From Eukaryota sp. TZLM1-RC (lineage: Eukaryota > Metamonada: BaSk clade), in assembly GCA_040285825.1 (NCBI GenBank), contig JAUPSS010000002.1, positions 3,472,001-3,536,000 on the forward strand: a DNA stretch of 64,000 bases. Direction: 5' to 3'. Shown here piece after piece: positions 1-11,800 of the stretch (the first letter of the stretch is position 1; every line of letters begins with the position of its first letter). A program made the translations under genes and the position numbers. Under the pieces are notes generated by a model. The model worked only from the letters and a program-made list of their open reading frames with translations, had not been told where the DNA came from and ran no database searches.

Positions 1-2068
1 AATATTTTGATGAATTGAATCCAACACCGCCAAGTTGAACATCAGAAAAAATATGATTTTTCAAAATTGATGGATCAACAGACATTAAATAAGCCAAAAA
101 TTGGGTACGTATTTTGTTAAATTGTCTACAAAAATTGTAAGTTAGGGATGGAGGTAATGATCGCAGTAAATGAGTAATTTTTCCAGCATAACAAATTTTC
201 AAAAGAAAAAACTTAAGACGTTTTTCCAATTCAAGAGTCTTTATGACTTCTAGCTCTTTTTTAATTGAATTTAAATAATTTTCAAGACTGTCAAGTGTCT
301 TTTCGGCGGAACCTAAATAGCAACCCAGAAAGCAGAAACTAGTTGAAGTATAATCAATATATGGAACTTCGAGGGAATTAATTATTGACTTAACATTTTT
401 TCTAGAAATACAAAAACATTTTTGAACATTCAAATCAAGACCTATGGATTGGTATAATGTAGCAGCTTCATTAGCAACCCTATTAATTGTACTTTCTGGA
501 CCAATACAAGAAATGTCATCCATGTAAGCTACCACTTGAAGGTCAGAATTTTTCTTCTTTTAATTTTTTTCAAAATTGGGTGAATTGCAAGACAAAAAAA
601 GAAAGGACCTAAAGGGTCTCCTTGTTTAACTCCTGATAAAGAATCCAAATTAAAAGAATTAAAAATTAAATCAGATGAATTACCATAAAACCTATAAAAA
701 AAGGTTTCGAGTTCAGGAAAATTTGATTTGATTTCTTTCCAAATTGAATCTCTTTTCACTGAATTGAAAGCATTTTTGAAATCAAGATTAAAAATGCAAC
801 TATTTTCGTGATAATTGAAAAACAGATCAGATGTCAAAGCTGCAACTGAAGCTCCATCTATAGTTTTGATTCCATATTGGAATGGAGAAAAGTATTCTTT
901 AGCTTTTGTTGAAACTCGATTAAAAATTACTGAAGACATCAAGCGATAAATGGCTTCACCAATGGCAATTGGGCGAACTTTTCCATTAGGTTTAGTTAAA
1001 GCCACTAACCGTGATGCACTTAATTCTTTGGGTGGAACAATTTTCATTGTCAAAACATCTTGAAAAAAGGAACATAAATCTTTAATAATAAAGGCATTTT
1101 GGCGGCACACAGATTTCAGCATATCAAAAGTAATTCCAGATGGACCTGGAGCTTTTCCAGATGGAAGACGGAAAATGGCAGTTTCAACTTCTTTTTCAGA
1201 AAGTGGATTTTGTTTCCAAAATTGTGAAGCAGATGGTTTATCCAAATGAAGAAATTCAGCTGGATGCAGATCCACTAATTGATTTACAGTTTCATCAGTC
1301 ACAGGAGCAAGATCAGATGAGAACAGAGCGTTTTTCCCTGAACCATATCTCCCACGTAGCAAAAATTTTCGTACAGTCTTATTCTTGGGTTGTTTCTTTG
1401 GAGTGAAAGCCTTTTGGGGACGAGAACCTGATTTTTGTTCAAGGAAGAATTTCCAAATAGAAAATATATCCCATTCTCCTTTTTTCAAAGCAAGACTGAA
1501 TGTTCTAAACGCAACAGAAAAGGGAATGGAAGCCTTGGGACTGAGAATATTCGGAATCTTACATGGAGGCCGTAATGTATCAAGCGAGGAGCAAACATGG
1601 CATACATATAAATTATTTTTTTAAAATATATCTTTCAGCTTTTTCATTACAAATAGCACAATTATCAATTTGACTTGCTTCAAGGGGAATATCTAACATC
1701 ACTGCATCATTGTCTTCTGCAGTGCACTCATCTTTGGGAGGTAAATTAAATTCTAAATTATTTAATTCAGCGGCAGCGGCGGTTACAGAATAAGAAATAG
1801 ATGGATTTTGATAATTTTCACATTTTTTAGAATTCTTTTTATGACCAACTTTATGACAGGATGAGCAACGGGGAACATTTTTTGAGAGTTTAGTGTTTTT
1901 TGTGGCACGCTGATCATTTTTTGAATTTGAAATTTTTTGAGAAAAATTTCGAGCATAGCTTGGAGGGTGGGGAGAGTGGAGGAGTGAAGGGGATGAGCTT
2001 GATCTGACGGGTAGAACCTTCACTTGGGCATTCCAATCAGTATCGGAGTCACTATCAGTCTCTGGCAT
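1..2068 (-). pseudogene. C-family retroelement protein: CCHC, zinc ribbon, reverse transcriptase
   Basis: The start at 2068 gives an acidic N-terminus (SDSDTDWN) and a Ser/Pro-rich stretch, then a CCHC knuckle (CSSCHKVGHKKNSKKC) and the first half of a zinc ribbon (CAIC). A run of eight T near 1612-1623 breaks the frame, after which the second half (CHVC) follows. RT then lies at 529-1488: FLLRGRYGSG, GKAPGPSGITFD, VRPIAIGE, FNLDFKNAFNSV (motif A) and GVKQGDPLGP (motif B). A second homopolymer break near 545 precedes YMDD and the thumb, which are legible at 1-528. RT copies element RNA into DNA at a nicked target; the CCHC knuckle probably binds nucleic acid. Both breaks are in homopolymers, so the gene may be less damaged than it looks. 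Confidence 0.8.
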
Positions 2069-2154
2069 CGTTTAGGGAGAGACACAGTACAACTTTGACG
2101 CCAACACAGAAAGTGAAAAATGAGAGGCTTGACCAAGGGAGGGAGAAAAAAAAA
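2069..2154 (-). promoter_or_regulatory. C-family 5' UTR, homologous to A-family 5' UTR
   Basis: In sense orientation: T9, CTCCCTCCCTT, a gTCAA block, CTCTCAT..TTCACTTTCTGT, then the ATG at 2068. The same order of blocks precedes the A-family ATG at 8872. Non-LTR elements usually carry their promoter in the 5' UTR, so this conserved block is the likely promoter (inference). Confidence 0.5.
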
Positions 2155-3461
2155 GAGAACATTTACAAATTAAATTATGAGGTAAATTATCAGGCCAGAT
2201 AAAGGAACGAAATCTCATATTCAGAGTCCAAGCAGAATCGGATAAGAGAGTACCATAAACTTGTGGAATTGTTGTTACTAAGGCAGAGGAAGTACTGTCA
2301 CGCATATCTTGTAAAAGATTTGCAAAAGCGGGATTCTTTTTCTTGGCCAAGCCAAGTCTAACATCAAAATCCAAGCTTTCAAAAATCTTTGACAATTTTT
2401 GTTGAAGCTTTTTACAGCAAAACTGTAAATTAAATAGAGATCGGTTTGGAATTTCTTGAATTGATTGAGGAAAACATTTGGTCCAAATTTGTGGCGGTAA
2501 TTTTTCAAGTTCACAAGATAACTCATACAAATAGGGACTACAATTGGGGACTAACAGATGAGAATCATCAGGAAATCTACGAGAAAATTCATAAATAAAA
2601 TTTTGCCACCACCCAAGAATGCTGATTGACACAAAATTGAAGATTTAGTAAAACCAATACCACCCAAATTTGCTGAAGAAAATAAATGGCTTTTTAACAT
2701 TCCTGGTTCTACATCCAATAAATCAGCAAAAAATTCTGATCTCAATGAATTAAAAGAACGACAAAAATCTAATGCTATGGAAGGAGCACAAGATCTCAAA
2801 ATGTGGGTTATTCTCCCAGTGTAGCAAATTTTAAGCATGAAAAATTTAATATGCTTTTCTATATCTAAAGAAGAAATTGAATCAAGTTCAATTTTCATTT
2901 TTTCCAAAATAACTTGCAATTCATTCTGAATTTGAGGCACATTTCCTAACCAACAACCAAGGAACTCAAAAGCATCACTACTATAATTAGTAAAAGGGAC
3001 AATAGAATCGTTTATCACGAGGTCTTGAGCAGAAGAGCCAATCAGAAGGCATTTGCTGGCATTAAGATGAAGCCCAATATTTTCATATGAATCGGCAATT
3101 TCTTGAGCAACCAATTCTAGTAAATCAAATGAACCAATCAAGGATATATCATCCATATAAGCAACTATTTTTATAGAAGGGTATTTTTGCTTAATGATAT
3201 TTAAAGTTTTGTGAATAGCTAAACAAAACAATAATGGGCCTAAAGGATCTCCCTGCTTCACTCCAGAAGATGATTTAAGACCAAATGAATTAAAAATTAA
3301 ATCTGATTCTTTCCCATAAAAATGGTAGAAAAAACTCGATAGCTCAGGAAAATCAGATTTAATAACTTCAAAAATTGCTTCTCGCTTTACAGAATTAAAA
3401 GCATTTTTGAAATCGAGATTAAAAATAAAATTATTTTCCTCTGCATTAAAAAAGGCATTAA
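2155..3461 (-). pseudogene. B-family RT/thumb fragment, 3' side cut by the C copy
   Basis: Open stretches at 2551-3498 and 2072-2632 cover RT motif A (LDFKNAFNSV), GVKQGDPLGP, YMDDISLIG, the thumb, and the region just before the endonuclease (MRFRSFIWPDNLP). The frame breaks near 2600 by one base in GGGTGG/AAAATTTT sequence. The RLE endonuclease and 3' end are missing because the C copy begins at 2154. It closely matches the B copies at 4251-5552, 21777-23915 and 25578-28599. Confidence 0.8.
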
Positions 3462-3541
3462 AAAAGAGGAAATCTTGGTTTAATGATAGTCGTCCCATTA
3501 GTTATGATTTAATTTAATCAAGTGTGCAAATTCAATAAATA
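3462..3541 (+). mobile_element. E-family 3' tail, about 80 bp
   Basis: Only the last codons (EEILV, stop TAA) and 3' UTR of family E are present (gatagtcgtcccattag ... gtgcaaattcaataaat). A doubled gcattaaaaaag lies just left of it. It is an extreme 5' truncation; the same short tail recurs at 23924-24021. Confidence 0.7.
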
Positions 3542-3542
3542 C

Positions 3543-4250
3543 GAAAAACATCTTAAGTTTTTTCTTTTGAAAATTTGTTATGCTGGAAAAATTACTCATT
3601 TACTGCGATCATTACCTCCATCCCTAACTTACAATTTTTGTAGACAATTTAACAAAATACGTACCCAATTTTTGGCTTATTTAATGTCTGTTGATCCATC
3701 AATTTTGAAAAATCATATTTTTTCTGATGTTCAACTTGGCGGTGTTGGATTCAATTCATCAAAATATTTGACCAAAGCTGCATTTATTGGTGGTGGAAAA
3801 AATTTTGTATTTGAATTCTCTAGAAGATATCCTTTTGCCGAAAATCTTCTTGAAAATACAAATAGCCTATTCCTGGATAACTTAAGAGAAGAAATAGCCA
3901 GTTTATCTCCCGACTTATGGCAATCATGTTTCCCCATATCCATTCAAGAAATTCCAGACAGAAGTTTATATTCATTAAAATTTGCGTTGAAAAAGCTCCA
4001 ACGACATCTTTTGAAAAATTTTGAAAACAAGGATTTTATTGTTCGACTTAGCATGGCTAAGAAAGAAAATCCTGCTTTTGCCAATTTTTTGATTGATTTG
4101 AAGGACAGTTCATCTGCAGTTTTGATAAATCAAATTCCCCAGATTTATGGTCTATTTTTGAATGACGACCAATGGACCACTGCTATGAGAATGCGTTGTT
4201 ATTTATGGCCTTGTAATTTGCCCAATGATTTGTTTTGTAAATGTAGAGCT
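3543..4250 (+). pseudogene. C-family thumb region, cut by B insertion
   Basis: The frame (3522-4277 with flanks) reads HLKFFLLKICYAGKITHLLR, then LGGVGFNSSK, the FIGGGKNFVFEFSRRYPF block, EIPDRSLYSLK and MRMRCYLWP. It stops at the start of the CxC knuckle, where B enters. This is the RT thumb/linker between YMDD and the endonuclease. Its continuation is at 5553 and 6489. Confidence 0.75.
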
Positions 4251-5552
4251 TTTTTTTTAAATTTAATTTTATTCTAAACCTATAAATCAACATCTAAAAA
4301 ATCCATCTCTCCCAAAACAAAAACACTAGATGCAACTCTCTCATAGTGAGATCCAAGAGAAAGCAAAGCATCAGAAACCATCTTCAACATCCCCTTAAAA
4401 ATAGAAAACACAATTCTATTTTGCCAAAACAATCTGTTGAAATTTCTGCCAGTTCTTCTCTTTACAAGCATTTCAAAATCATCCAAAAAACGTAAAGCAG
4501 TTGGTGCAAGTGAACCAAAAATGCAAATGGATACAAATTGTATTTTGCATGCTGTAGACTGGCCAATTTGGACAAAGGTTCATTGTATTTTTTGAATTTA
4601 AAATTTTCAGCATTTGAAAGGGGATTATGAATTTCAGAATTAACAAGCCTTTCATTTGAGGCATTACAAGGATCAACAGACATTACATCCAATAAAATAA
4701 AGCTTCCATCTAATCCAGGTAATATGACGTCACCTCTATTATTCTTATGAAAATCATTTTCAGCATCAAACAGATTTGACAACAGAGGTTCCAAGAAGGA
4801 TTCAATTCTATAAGATTTACACATACAATATAACTGGTCTCTTACAGCATCATGAACCTTGCTTCTAAAAGTAATAAAATGTTTACAATTTAACAAATGA
4901 GTAGTTGTAATTTCTCGAGAACAAATTAAATTATGAGGTAAATTATCAGGCCAGATAAAGGAACGAAATCTCATATTCAGAGTCCAAGCAGTCGGATAAG
5001 AGAGTACCATAAACTTGTGGAATTGTTGTTACTAAGGCAGAGGAAGTACTGTCACACATATCTTGTAAAAGATTTGCAAAAGCGGGATTCTTTTTCTTGG
5101 CCAAGCCAAGTCTAACATCAAAATCCAAGCTTTCAAAAATCTTTGACAATTTTTGTTGAAGCTTTTTACAGCAAAACTGTAAATTAAATAGAGATCGGTT
5201 TGGAATTTCTTGAATTGATTGAGGAAAACATTTGGTCCAAATTTGTGGCGGTAATTTTTCAAGTTCACAAGATAACTCATACAAATAGGGACTACAATTG
5301 GGGACTAACAGATGAGAATCATCAGGAAATCTACGAGAAAATTCATAAATAAAATTTTTGCCACCACCCAAGAATGCTGATTGACACAAAATTGAAGATT
5401 TAGTAAATCCAATACCCCCCAAATTTGCTGAAGAAAATAAATGGCTTTTCAACATTCCTGGTTCTACATCCAATAAATCAGCAAAAAATTCTGTTCTCAA
5501 TGAATTAAAAGAACGACAAAAATCTAATGCTATGGAAGGAGCACAAGATCTC
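4251..5552 (-). mobile_element. B-family insertion inside C (TSD atgtagagct)
   Basis: The copy runs in reverse from its oligo-T (sense oligo-A) tail at 4251 to a 5' truncation at 5552. A 10-bp duplication of C sequence flanks it. It carries the B thumb, CxC knuckle, RLE domain (RGDVILPGLDG, LLDVMSVDPC) and C-terminus (EMDFLDVDL) in frames 4946-5578, 4462-5010 and 4280-4486. Breaks include a lost base pair near 4990 and a small deletion near 4520. Confidence 0.85.
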
Positions 5553-6459
5553 ATGTAGAGCTGGTTTGACATTATCACATTTATTTAATTGTAATAGATA
5601 TATTTCCTATCGTTCTACGTTGCATGATGCAGTCAGAGATCAAATCCATGCAATGTGTAACAGTATGTGTGACAGTACTTCTTCTGCCTTAGTAACAACA
5701 ATTCCACAAGTTTATGGTACTCTCTTATCCGATTCTGCTTGGACTCTAAATATGAGATTTCGTTCCTTTATCTGGCCTGATAATTTACCTCATAATTTAA
5801 TTTGTAAATGTTCTCGAGAAATTACAACTACTCATTTGTTAAATTGTAAACATTTTATTACTTTTAGAAGCAAGGTTCATGATGCTGTAAGAGACCAGTT
5901 ATATTGTATGTGTAAATCTCATAGAATTGAATCCTTCTTGGAACCTTTGTTGTCAAATCTGTTGGATGCTGAAAATGATTTTCATAAGAATAATAGAGGT
6001 GATGTCATATTACCTGGATTAGATGGAAGCTTCATTTTATTGGATGTAATGTCTGTTGATCCTTGTAATGCCTCAAATGAAAGGCTTGTTAATTCTGAAA
6101 TTCATAATCCCCTTTCAAATGCTGAAAATTTTAAATTCAAAAAATACAATGAACCTTTGTACAAATTGGCCAGTCTACAGCATGCAAAATACAATTTGTA
6201 TCCATTTGTATTTTCCCTTTTTGGTTCACTTGCACCAACTGCTTTACGTTTTTTGGATGATTTTGAAATGATTGTAAAGAGAAGAACTGGTAGAAATTTC
6301 AACAGATTGTTTTGGCAAAATAGAATTGTGTTTTCTATTTTTAAGGGGATGTTGAAGATGGTTTCTGATGCTTTGCTTTCTCTTGGATCTCACTATGAGA
6401 GAGTTGCATCTAGTGTTTTTGTTTTGGGAGAGATGGATTTTTTATATGTTGATTTATAG
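5553..6459 (+). CDS. Chimeric C/B open frame (310 codons)
   Basis: A single open frame (5527-6459) begins in C-family knuckle sequence (LTLSHLFNCNRYISYRS, VRDQIHAMCNS) and passes at 5661 in frame into B sequence (MCDSTSSALV...). It then runs through the complete B knuckle, RLE domain (NNRGDVILPGLDGSF, LLDVMSVDPC) and C-terminus to the TAG at 6457. It thus has two knuckles in series and no RT. It arose because a 5'-truncated B landed in frame in C. There is no sign that it is expressed. Confidence 0.6.
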
Positions 6460-6488
6460 GTTTTGAATAAAATTAAATTTAAAAAAAA
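5661..6488 (+). mobile_element. B-family 5'-truncated insertion in C (TSD atgcaatgtgtaa)
   Basis: The element keeps only the B endonuclease half and 3' UTR (gaataaaattaaattt plus oligo-A). A 13-bp duplication of C sequence lies on both sides (5648-5660, 6489-6501); its first A could belong to the tail. Coding sequence is intact to the stop. Confidence 0.9.
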
Positions 6489-7051
6489 ATGCAATGTGTA
6501 ATTCCTATCATATTGAATCCTTTGTAGAACCTTTGTTGAGGTCTCTTGATTTAAATGAAAGCGTAAGAGATTCAGAATATGGAAATCGACGTGCTGATGT
6601 TGTTGTGCCCTCGTTTGATGATGTCATGAATGTTGTTGATGTCGTTACAGTGGATGCATGCAAGAAAAATGCCTTGAAAAATGCTCAATCCGAAGTATCC
6701 CCCCTTGATGACTCCGAATTGTACAAACGGAAAAAGTATGCAAATCCTTTAAAAGAATTGAAACATGTTCGCCATGTAGATTACCAAATTTGCCCATTTG
6801 CTATATCGTTGTATGGTCGTCTTGGAAAAACTGCTTTGAATTTTATTGATGATTTTGAAAATCTTGTGAAAAAAAGAATGAATAAGCGTTTTGATCGTCG
6901 CTTGTGGCTAAATCGTATTGTTTTTACTATTTTCAAATCAATTCCTAAAATGATTTCGAAAGCTTTAATGTCTGTCAGTGCACATTATGAAAACATTGCT
7001 GCTGTAAGGTTTGATGGTGTGGAAGCTTGTTTTGATGATATTGACTTTTAG
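6489..7051 (+). pseudogene. C-family endonuclease C-terminus
   Basis: The frame 6494-7051 carries the end of the RLE domain: RRADVVVPSFDD, then VVDVVTVDACKKN. The C-terminal block (AISLYGRLGKTALNFIDDFENLVKKR, LWLNRIVFTIFKSIPKMISKAL) follows and ends at FDDIDF with a TAG. The R-x-D and VD residues fit the PD-(D/E)xK-like catalytic centre of RLE retroelements. Intact from the B insertion to its stop. Confidence 0.75.
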
Positions 7052-7097
7052 ACTGTGGTTTTGAAAATAAATTAATAGTATGTTAAAAAAAATAAAT

Positions 7098-7652
7098 CTG
7101 GGGAATTTGATTTATCAAAACTGCAGATGAACTGTCCTTCAAATCAATCAAAAAATTGGCAAAAGCAGGATTTTCTTTCTTAGCCGTGCTAAGTCGAACA
7201 ATAAAATATTTGTTTTCAAAATTTTTCAAAAGATGTCGTTGGAGCTTTTTCAACGCAAATTTTAATGAATATAAACTTCTGTCTGAAATTTCTTGAATGG
7301 ATATGGGGAAACATGATTGCCATAAGTCGGGAGATAAACTGGATATTTCTTCTCTTAAGTTATCCAGGAATATGCTATTTGTATTTTCAAGAAGATTTTC
7401 GGCAAAAGGATATCTTCTAGAGAATTCAAATACAAAATTTTTTCCCCCACCAATAAATGCAGCTTTGGTCAAATATTTTGATGAATTGAATCCAACACCG
7501 CCAAGTTGAACATCAGAAAAAATATGATTTTTCAAAATTGATGGATCAACAGACATTAAATAAGCCAAAAATTGGGTACGTATTTTGTTATATTGTCTAC
7601 AAAAATTGTAAGTTAGGGATGGAGGTAATGACCGCAGTAAATGAGTAATTTT
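7098..7652 (-). pseudogene. C-family thumb fragment, reverse strand
   Basis: The frame 7083-7673 (reverse) covers KITHLLRSLPPSLTYNF to VLINQIPQIY, the same segment as 3580-4150 but inverted. No RT motif or endonuclease remains. Its left end abuts the oligo-A tail of the C copy ending at about 7097; its right end joins forward C sequence at 7653. Confidence 0.7.
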
Positions 7653-8082
7653 TCTGATGAAACTGTAAATCAATTAGTAGATCTGCATCCAGCTGAATTT
7701 CTTAATTTGGATTTTTTTAAATAATTTTAATTTATTATTAAACTATAGTCTAAAAGTCAATATCTTCAAAACAAGCTTCCACACCATCAAACCTCACAAC
7801 AGCAATTTCTTCGTAATGTGCACTGACAGACATTAAAGCTTTCGAAATCATTTGAGGAATTGATTTGAAAATAGTAAAAACAATACGATTTAGCCACAAG
7901 CGACGATCAAAACGCTTATTCATTCTTTTTTTCACAAGATTTTCAAAATCATCAATAAAATTCAAAGCAGTTTTTCCAAGACGACCATACAACGATATTT
8001 TGAAGATATTGATTTTTAGACTGTGGTTTTGAAAATAAATTAAAAGTATGTTAACGACATCTTTTGAAAAAATTTGAAAGCA
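7653..8082. mobile_element. Patchwork of at least four C-family fragments
   Basis: Reading left to right: forward C N-terminal RT sequence (7654-7712, DETVNQLVDLHPAEF); a reverse C 3' end with 3' UTR (7713-7996, ending FEDIDF in reverse); a forward C 3' end (7997-8052); and forward C thumb sequence (8053-8081, RHLLKKFES). Each join is abrupt. Confidence 0.65.
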
Positions 8083-8785
8083 TTTTTTTTTAAAATTTAA
8101 TTTTATTCTAAACCTATAAATCAACATCTAAAAAATCCATCTCTCCCAAAACAAAAACACTAGATGCAACTCTCTCATAGTGAGATCCAAGAGAAAGCAA
8201 AGCATCAGAAACCATCTTCAACATCCCCTTAAAAATAGAAAACACAATTCTATTTTGCCAAAACAATCTGTTGAAATTTCTACCAGTTCTTCTCTTTACA
8301 ATCATTTCAAAATCATCCAAAAAACGTAAAGCAGTTGGTGCAAGTGAACCAAAAAGGGAAAATACAAATGGATACAAATTGTATTTTGCATGCTGTAGAC
8401 TGGCCAATTTGTACAAAGGTTCATTGTATTTTTTGAATTTAAAATTTTCAGCATTTGAAAGGGGATTATGAATTTCAGAATTAACAAGCCTTTCATTTGA
8501 GGCATTACAAGGATCAACAGACATTACATCCAATAAAATGAAGCTTCCATCTAATCCAGGTAATATAACATCACCTCTATTATTCTTATGAAAATCATTT
8601 TCAGCATCAAACAGATTTGACAACAAAGGTTCCAAGAAGGATTCAATTCTATGAGATTTACACATACAATATAACTGGTCTCTTACAGCATCATGAACCT
8701 TGCTTCTAAAAGTAATAAAATGTTTACAATTTAACAAATGAGTAGTTGTAATTTCTCGAGAACATTTACAAATTAAATTATGAGG
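8083..8785 (-). pseudogene. B-family endonuclease half, reverse strand
   Basis: The frame 8114-8737 (reverse) reads from the knuckle (LLNCKHFITFRSKVHDAVRDQ) through RGDVILPGLDGSF and LLDVMSVDPC to EMDFLDVDL and its stop at 8114, with the B 3' UTR and oligo-T out to 8083. The 5' side stops at 8785 where the full-length A copy begins. Intact within that span. Confidence 0.8.
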
Positions 8786-8871
8786 TTTTTTTTTCTCCCT
8801 CCCTTAGTCAACCCTCTCATATTTCACTTTCTGTCACGGAGTCACAGTCGCACTGTGTCTTTGCCAAAACG
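8786..8871 (+). promoter_or_regulatory. A-family 5' UTR
   Basis: T9, CTCCCTCCCTTAGTCAA, CTCTCATATTTCACTTTCTGT, then ATG at 8872. It matches the C-family leader at 2069-2154 better than the coding regions of these families match each other. Probable internal promoter region (inference). Confidence 0.5.
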
Positions 8872-11800
8872 ATGCCAGTGACTGACAGTGACTCTGATAC
8901 TGATTGGAACACCCAAGCAAAGATTCTACCCATCAGATCAAGCTCATCCCCTTCACTTCTCCACTCTCCCCACCCTTCAAGCTATGCTCGAAATTCTTCT
9001 CAAAAAAATTTGACAATTTTTAAAAAAGACTTTTTGCCTTTGTGTGATGCCCCTGATATTACGCCTGAAAAAGTGCAAAAAAGAAGATATACTTGTTCCA
9101 AATGTGGCAAGGTTGGTCATAACATTAGAAAATGTCCTGATATTATTACCGAAAAAATGAGACTGAAAACCAATATTTCTATTGTTAATAGTTTGCAAAC
9201 GCCATCCGAACTAAATCTTCCTCCTGTTCCCAATGTTTCTGCTGATGATGTTAATTATGATTTAAATATTGATCAAACTCATTTACCAAAAACTGTTGCT
9301 CCTCATCCTACGGATAATTTCTTGAAACATAGTTGTCCTTTTGCAAAAGTTCCTCTCTAATTCTTCTAATGGTCGCCCTCTATTGTTTTTGTTATGACTG
9401 TCAAACAAGTGATTCTCTTCGTACACCTGTTAAAAATTCCTGTAGAGGTGAGTCCTGCCAGTTCTGTTCCTTTGTCAATGGAAATGCGTTCTTTTTCTTC
9501 GCAATTGAAATTAAACAAATGGAACATAACAAGATTTTGGAAATTCTTTGCCAAAAAGAATAAGAAGAAAATTAATTACAAACCAAAACAGGGAAAAGCT
9601 AATTCATCTTTTCAGGCAAGAAAATTGTTTTTGAGAGGTAGATATGGAAGCGGATTAAAAAATATTTTTTCGGGAAAACTGGCTGATAACAATCTCGAAA
9701 CTGTTGAAAAATTAAAATCCCTCCATCCAACTGAAAATTTTTGCCCCAGTAGGCCTTCTATTTGTCAATATTGGCTCGAAAATCCATTTCAGGCTCAAGA
9801 AGTATTGAATGCCGTTGCTAAATTACCAAAAGGAAAAGCTGTTGGTCCTTCAGGCATTTCCTTTGATTTGTTGAAAACTGCCTGTAAAAATGCTCCTGAA
9901 ATTTGTGAGGATCTTGCTTCCTATTTTCAAAATTTAATGTGTTTGAATTATGTTCCTCCGCATGAATTGACTGCTGCCCGTTTAGTTGCTTTAGTTAAAC
10001 CTGGTAAAGGTGACAAGCCTGATGGAGTTAGACCAATTGCTATTGGAGAGTCATTAACCAGATTGCTTTCTTCACTTATTTTCAACAGAATTTCTACTAA
10101 AGCAAGGGACTATTTGAAGCCTTTCCAATTTGGTATAAAAACTGTTGAAGGTGCTTCTGTTGCTTCAATGACTTCAGATGTTTTTTTCAATAGTCAACAA
10201 CATCAATATATTTTCAATTTGGATTTCAAAAATGCTTTCAATTCTGTGAAACGTGATTGTATTTTTGATGTGCTTCTTCATGATTTTCCTGAACTTTCTG
10301 CATATTTTTATTTATTTTATGGAAAAAAATCAGACTTAATTTTTGACTCCTTTACCCTTGAATCTTCTTCTGGTGTGAAACAAGGTGATCCTCTTGGCCC
10401 TTTGCTGTTTTGTTTGGCTATTCATAATATTATTAAAATGACACAACAAGATTTCCCTGATTTGCGTATTGTTGCCTATATGGATGACATTTCTATTATT
10501 GGTTCTTTTGAAAGCATTTCTAGGGTTTCTGAAGACATTGCGGCGAAATACAAAGAAATTGGTTTAGCTTTGAACCCATCTAAATGTCTCTTGATTGGTA
10601 GAGAAAAACAATCTTTGATGATTGGTGGAGCTCAGATTCCTTTTATCAATTATGACCAACAAGCTTTTAAGTTTCTTGGATGTTGGCTTGGCAATTTGGA
10701 TGAAATTTATTCCCAGTTAAACAATTTATTGGAGAAGTTTGACAAGGATCTTAGTTATATCGCTGAATGTGACATTGAGAAACACATCAAATTTTTTTAT
10801 TTTAAAAATTTGTTATTCTGGAAAATTCACTCATATTTTAAGGTCAACTCCCCTTCGGTATCTCTCAATTTTTGCAGATCTTTTTAACAAACTTCGAGTC
10901 AAATTTTTTTCTTCTTTATTAGAAGTAAATGAATCTTTAATTCGAAGTCATGTATTTTGTTCAGCAGATTTGGGTGGAATTGGATTCACCAAATCTTCGA
11001 TTCTGTGTAAATCAGCATTTTTGGGAGGTGGTAAAATTTTGTTTTTGAATTTTTCCAAAGGTTCCCTTTTGATGTTCATCTGATCAATGGTGAATCAAAT
11101 TTTTACTTGAATCAACTGCAATTTGAATTAGAAAATTTGCCTAGTGATATCTGGATTCAGTGTTTTCCTCAAAACGTTCAAGAAATTCCCACTCGATCAC
11201 TTCCAAATTTACGTTTTTGCTTGAAAAAGCTTCAGCACCATCTGGTTAAATTATATGAAGGCTTGGATTATGAAGTAAGACTTGGCTTGGCCAAAACTAA
11301 AAATCCCGCTTTCGGTAATTTTTTTAAAGGATATTCGTGATAGTTCTGCTGCTGCTTTAGTAACTCAAGTTCCCTCTGTTTATGGACTTTTGCTAAAAAG
11401 ACAATGAATGGCTTTTAAACATGCGTTTTCGTTGTTTTCTGTGGCCAAACAATTTGCCCAATCATTTAACTTGTAAATGTGGTAAACCTCTTTTGTTTAC
11501 TCATCTTTTGAACTGTAAACATTTCATTACGTATAGAAGCAAAGTGCATAATAACGTCAGGGACCAAATTTATGTAATGTGCAAATCATATCGTGTAGAT
11601 TCCTTTTTAGAACCGCTGTTATCAAAATTAATTCTTGATGATCCCAATATTGATAGTACGCGTTACAACAGAGCTTCTATGGGTTTGACTAGAGGTGATC
11701 TAGTTGTTCCCGGTTTAAATGGTAGTTTTACTATTTTGGACGCCATGTCTATTGACCCTTGTAATTCCTCTAACGAACATTTCATTAACTCGGATGTAAA

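Larger units (their letters stand above)
1..2154 (-). mobile_element. C-family RLE retrotransposon, 5'-complete, 3' end outside window
   Basis: The copy runs from its 5' end at about 2154 leftwards off the window. Its 5' end is a T9 run followed by CTCCCTCCC in sense orientation, the same start as the A copy at 8786. The right flank (2155 onward) is interior B-family sequence on the same strand, so this copy probably sits inside B; the other B flank would be beyond position 1. Its 3' part (1-528) matches the thumb region of the C copies at 3542 and 16168. Confidence 0.85.
3542..7097 (+). mobile_element. C-family copy split by two B insertions
   Basis: C sequence is continuous across 3542-4250, 5553-5660 and 6489-7097 once two B insertions are removed. 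Both insertions carry TSDs: atgtagagct at 4241-4250 and 5553-5562, and atgcaatgtgtaa at 5648-5660 and 6489-6501. The C copy is 5'-truncated, starting in the thumb, and ends in its normal 3' UTR (gaaaataaatta, then A-rich). Confidence 0.85.

Noticed and set aside
3462-3541. Considered as a SINE
   Set aside because: Sequence is the E coding end and E 3' UTR; no pol III promoter boxes or tRNA-like head.
3534-7097. Possible TSD aataaat for the C copy at 3542-7097
   Set aside because: Seven A/T-rich bases that also form part of the E tail and the C sequence at the right flank; too likely by chance.
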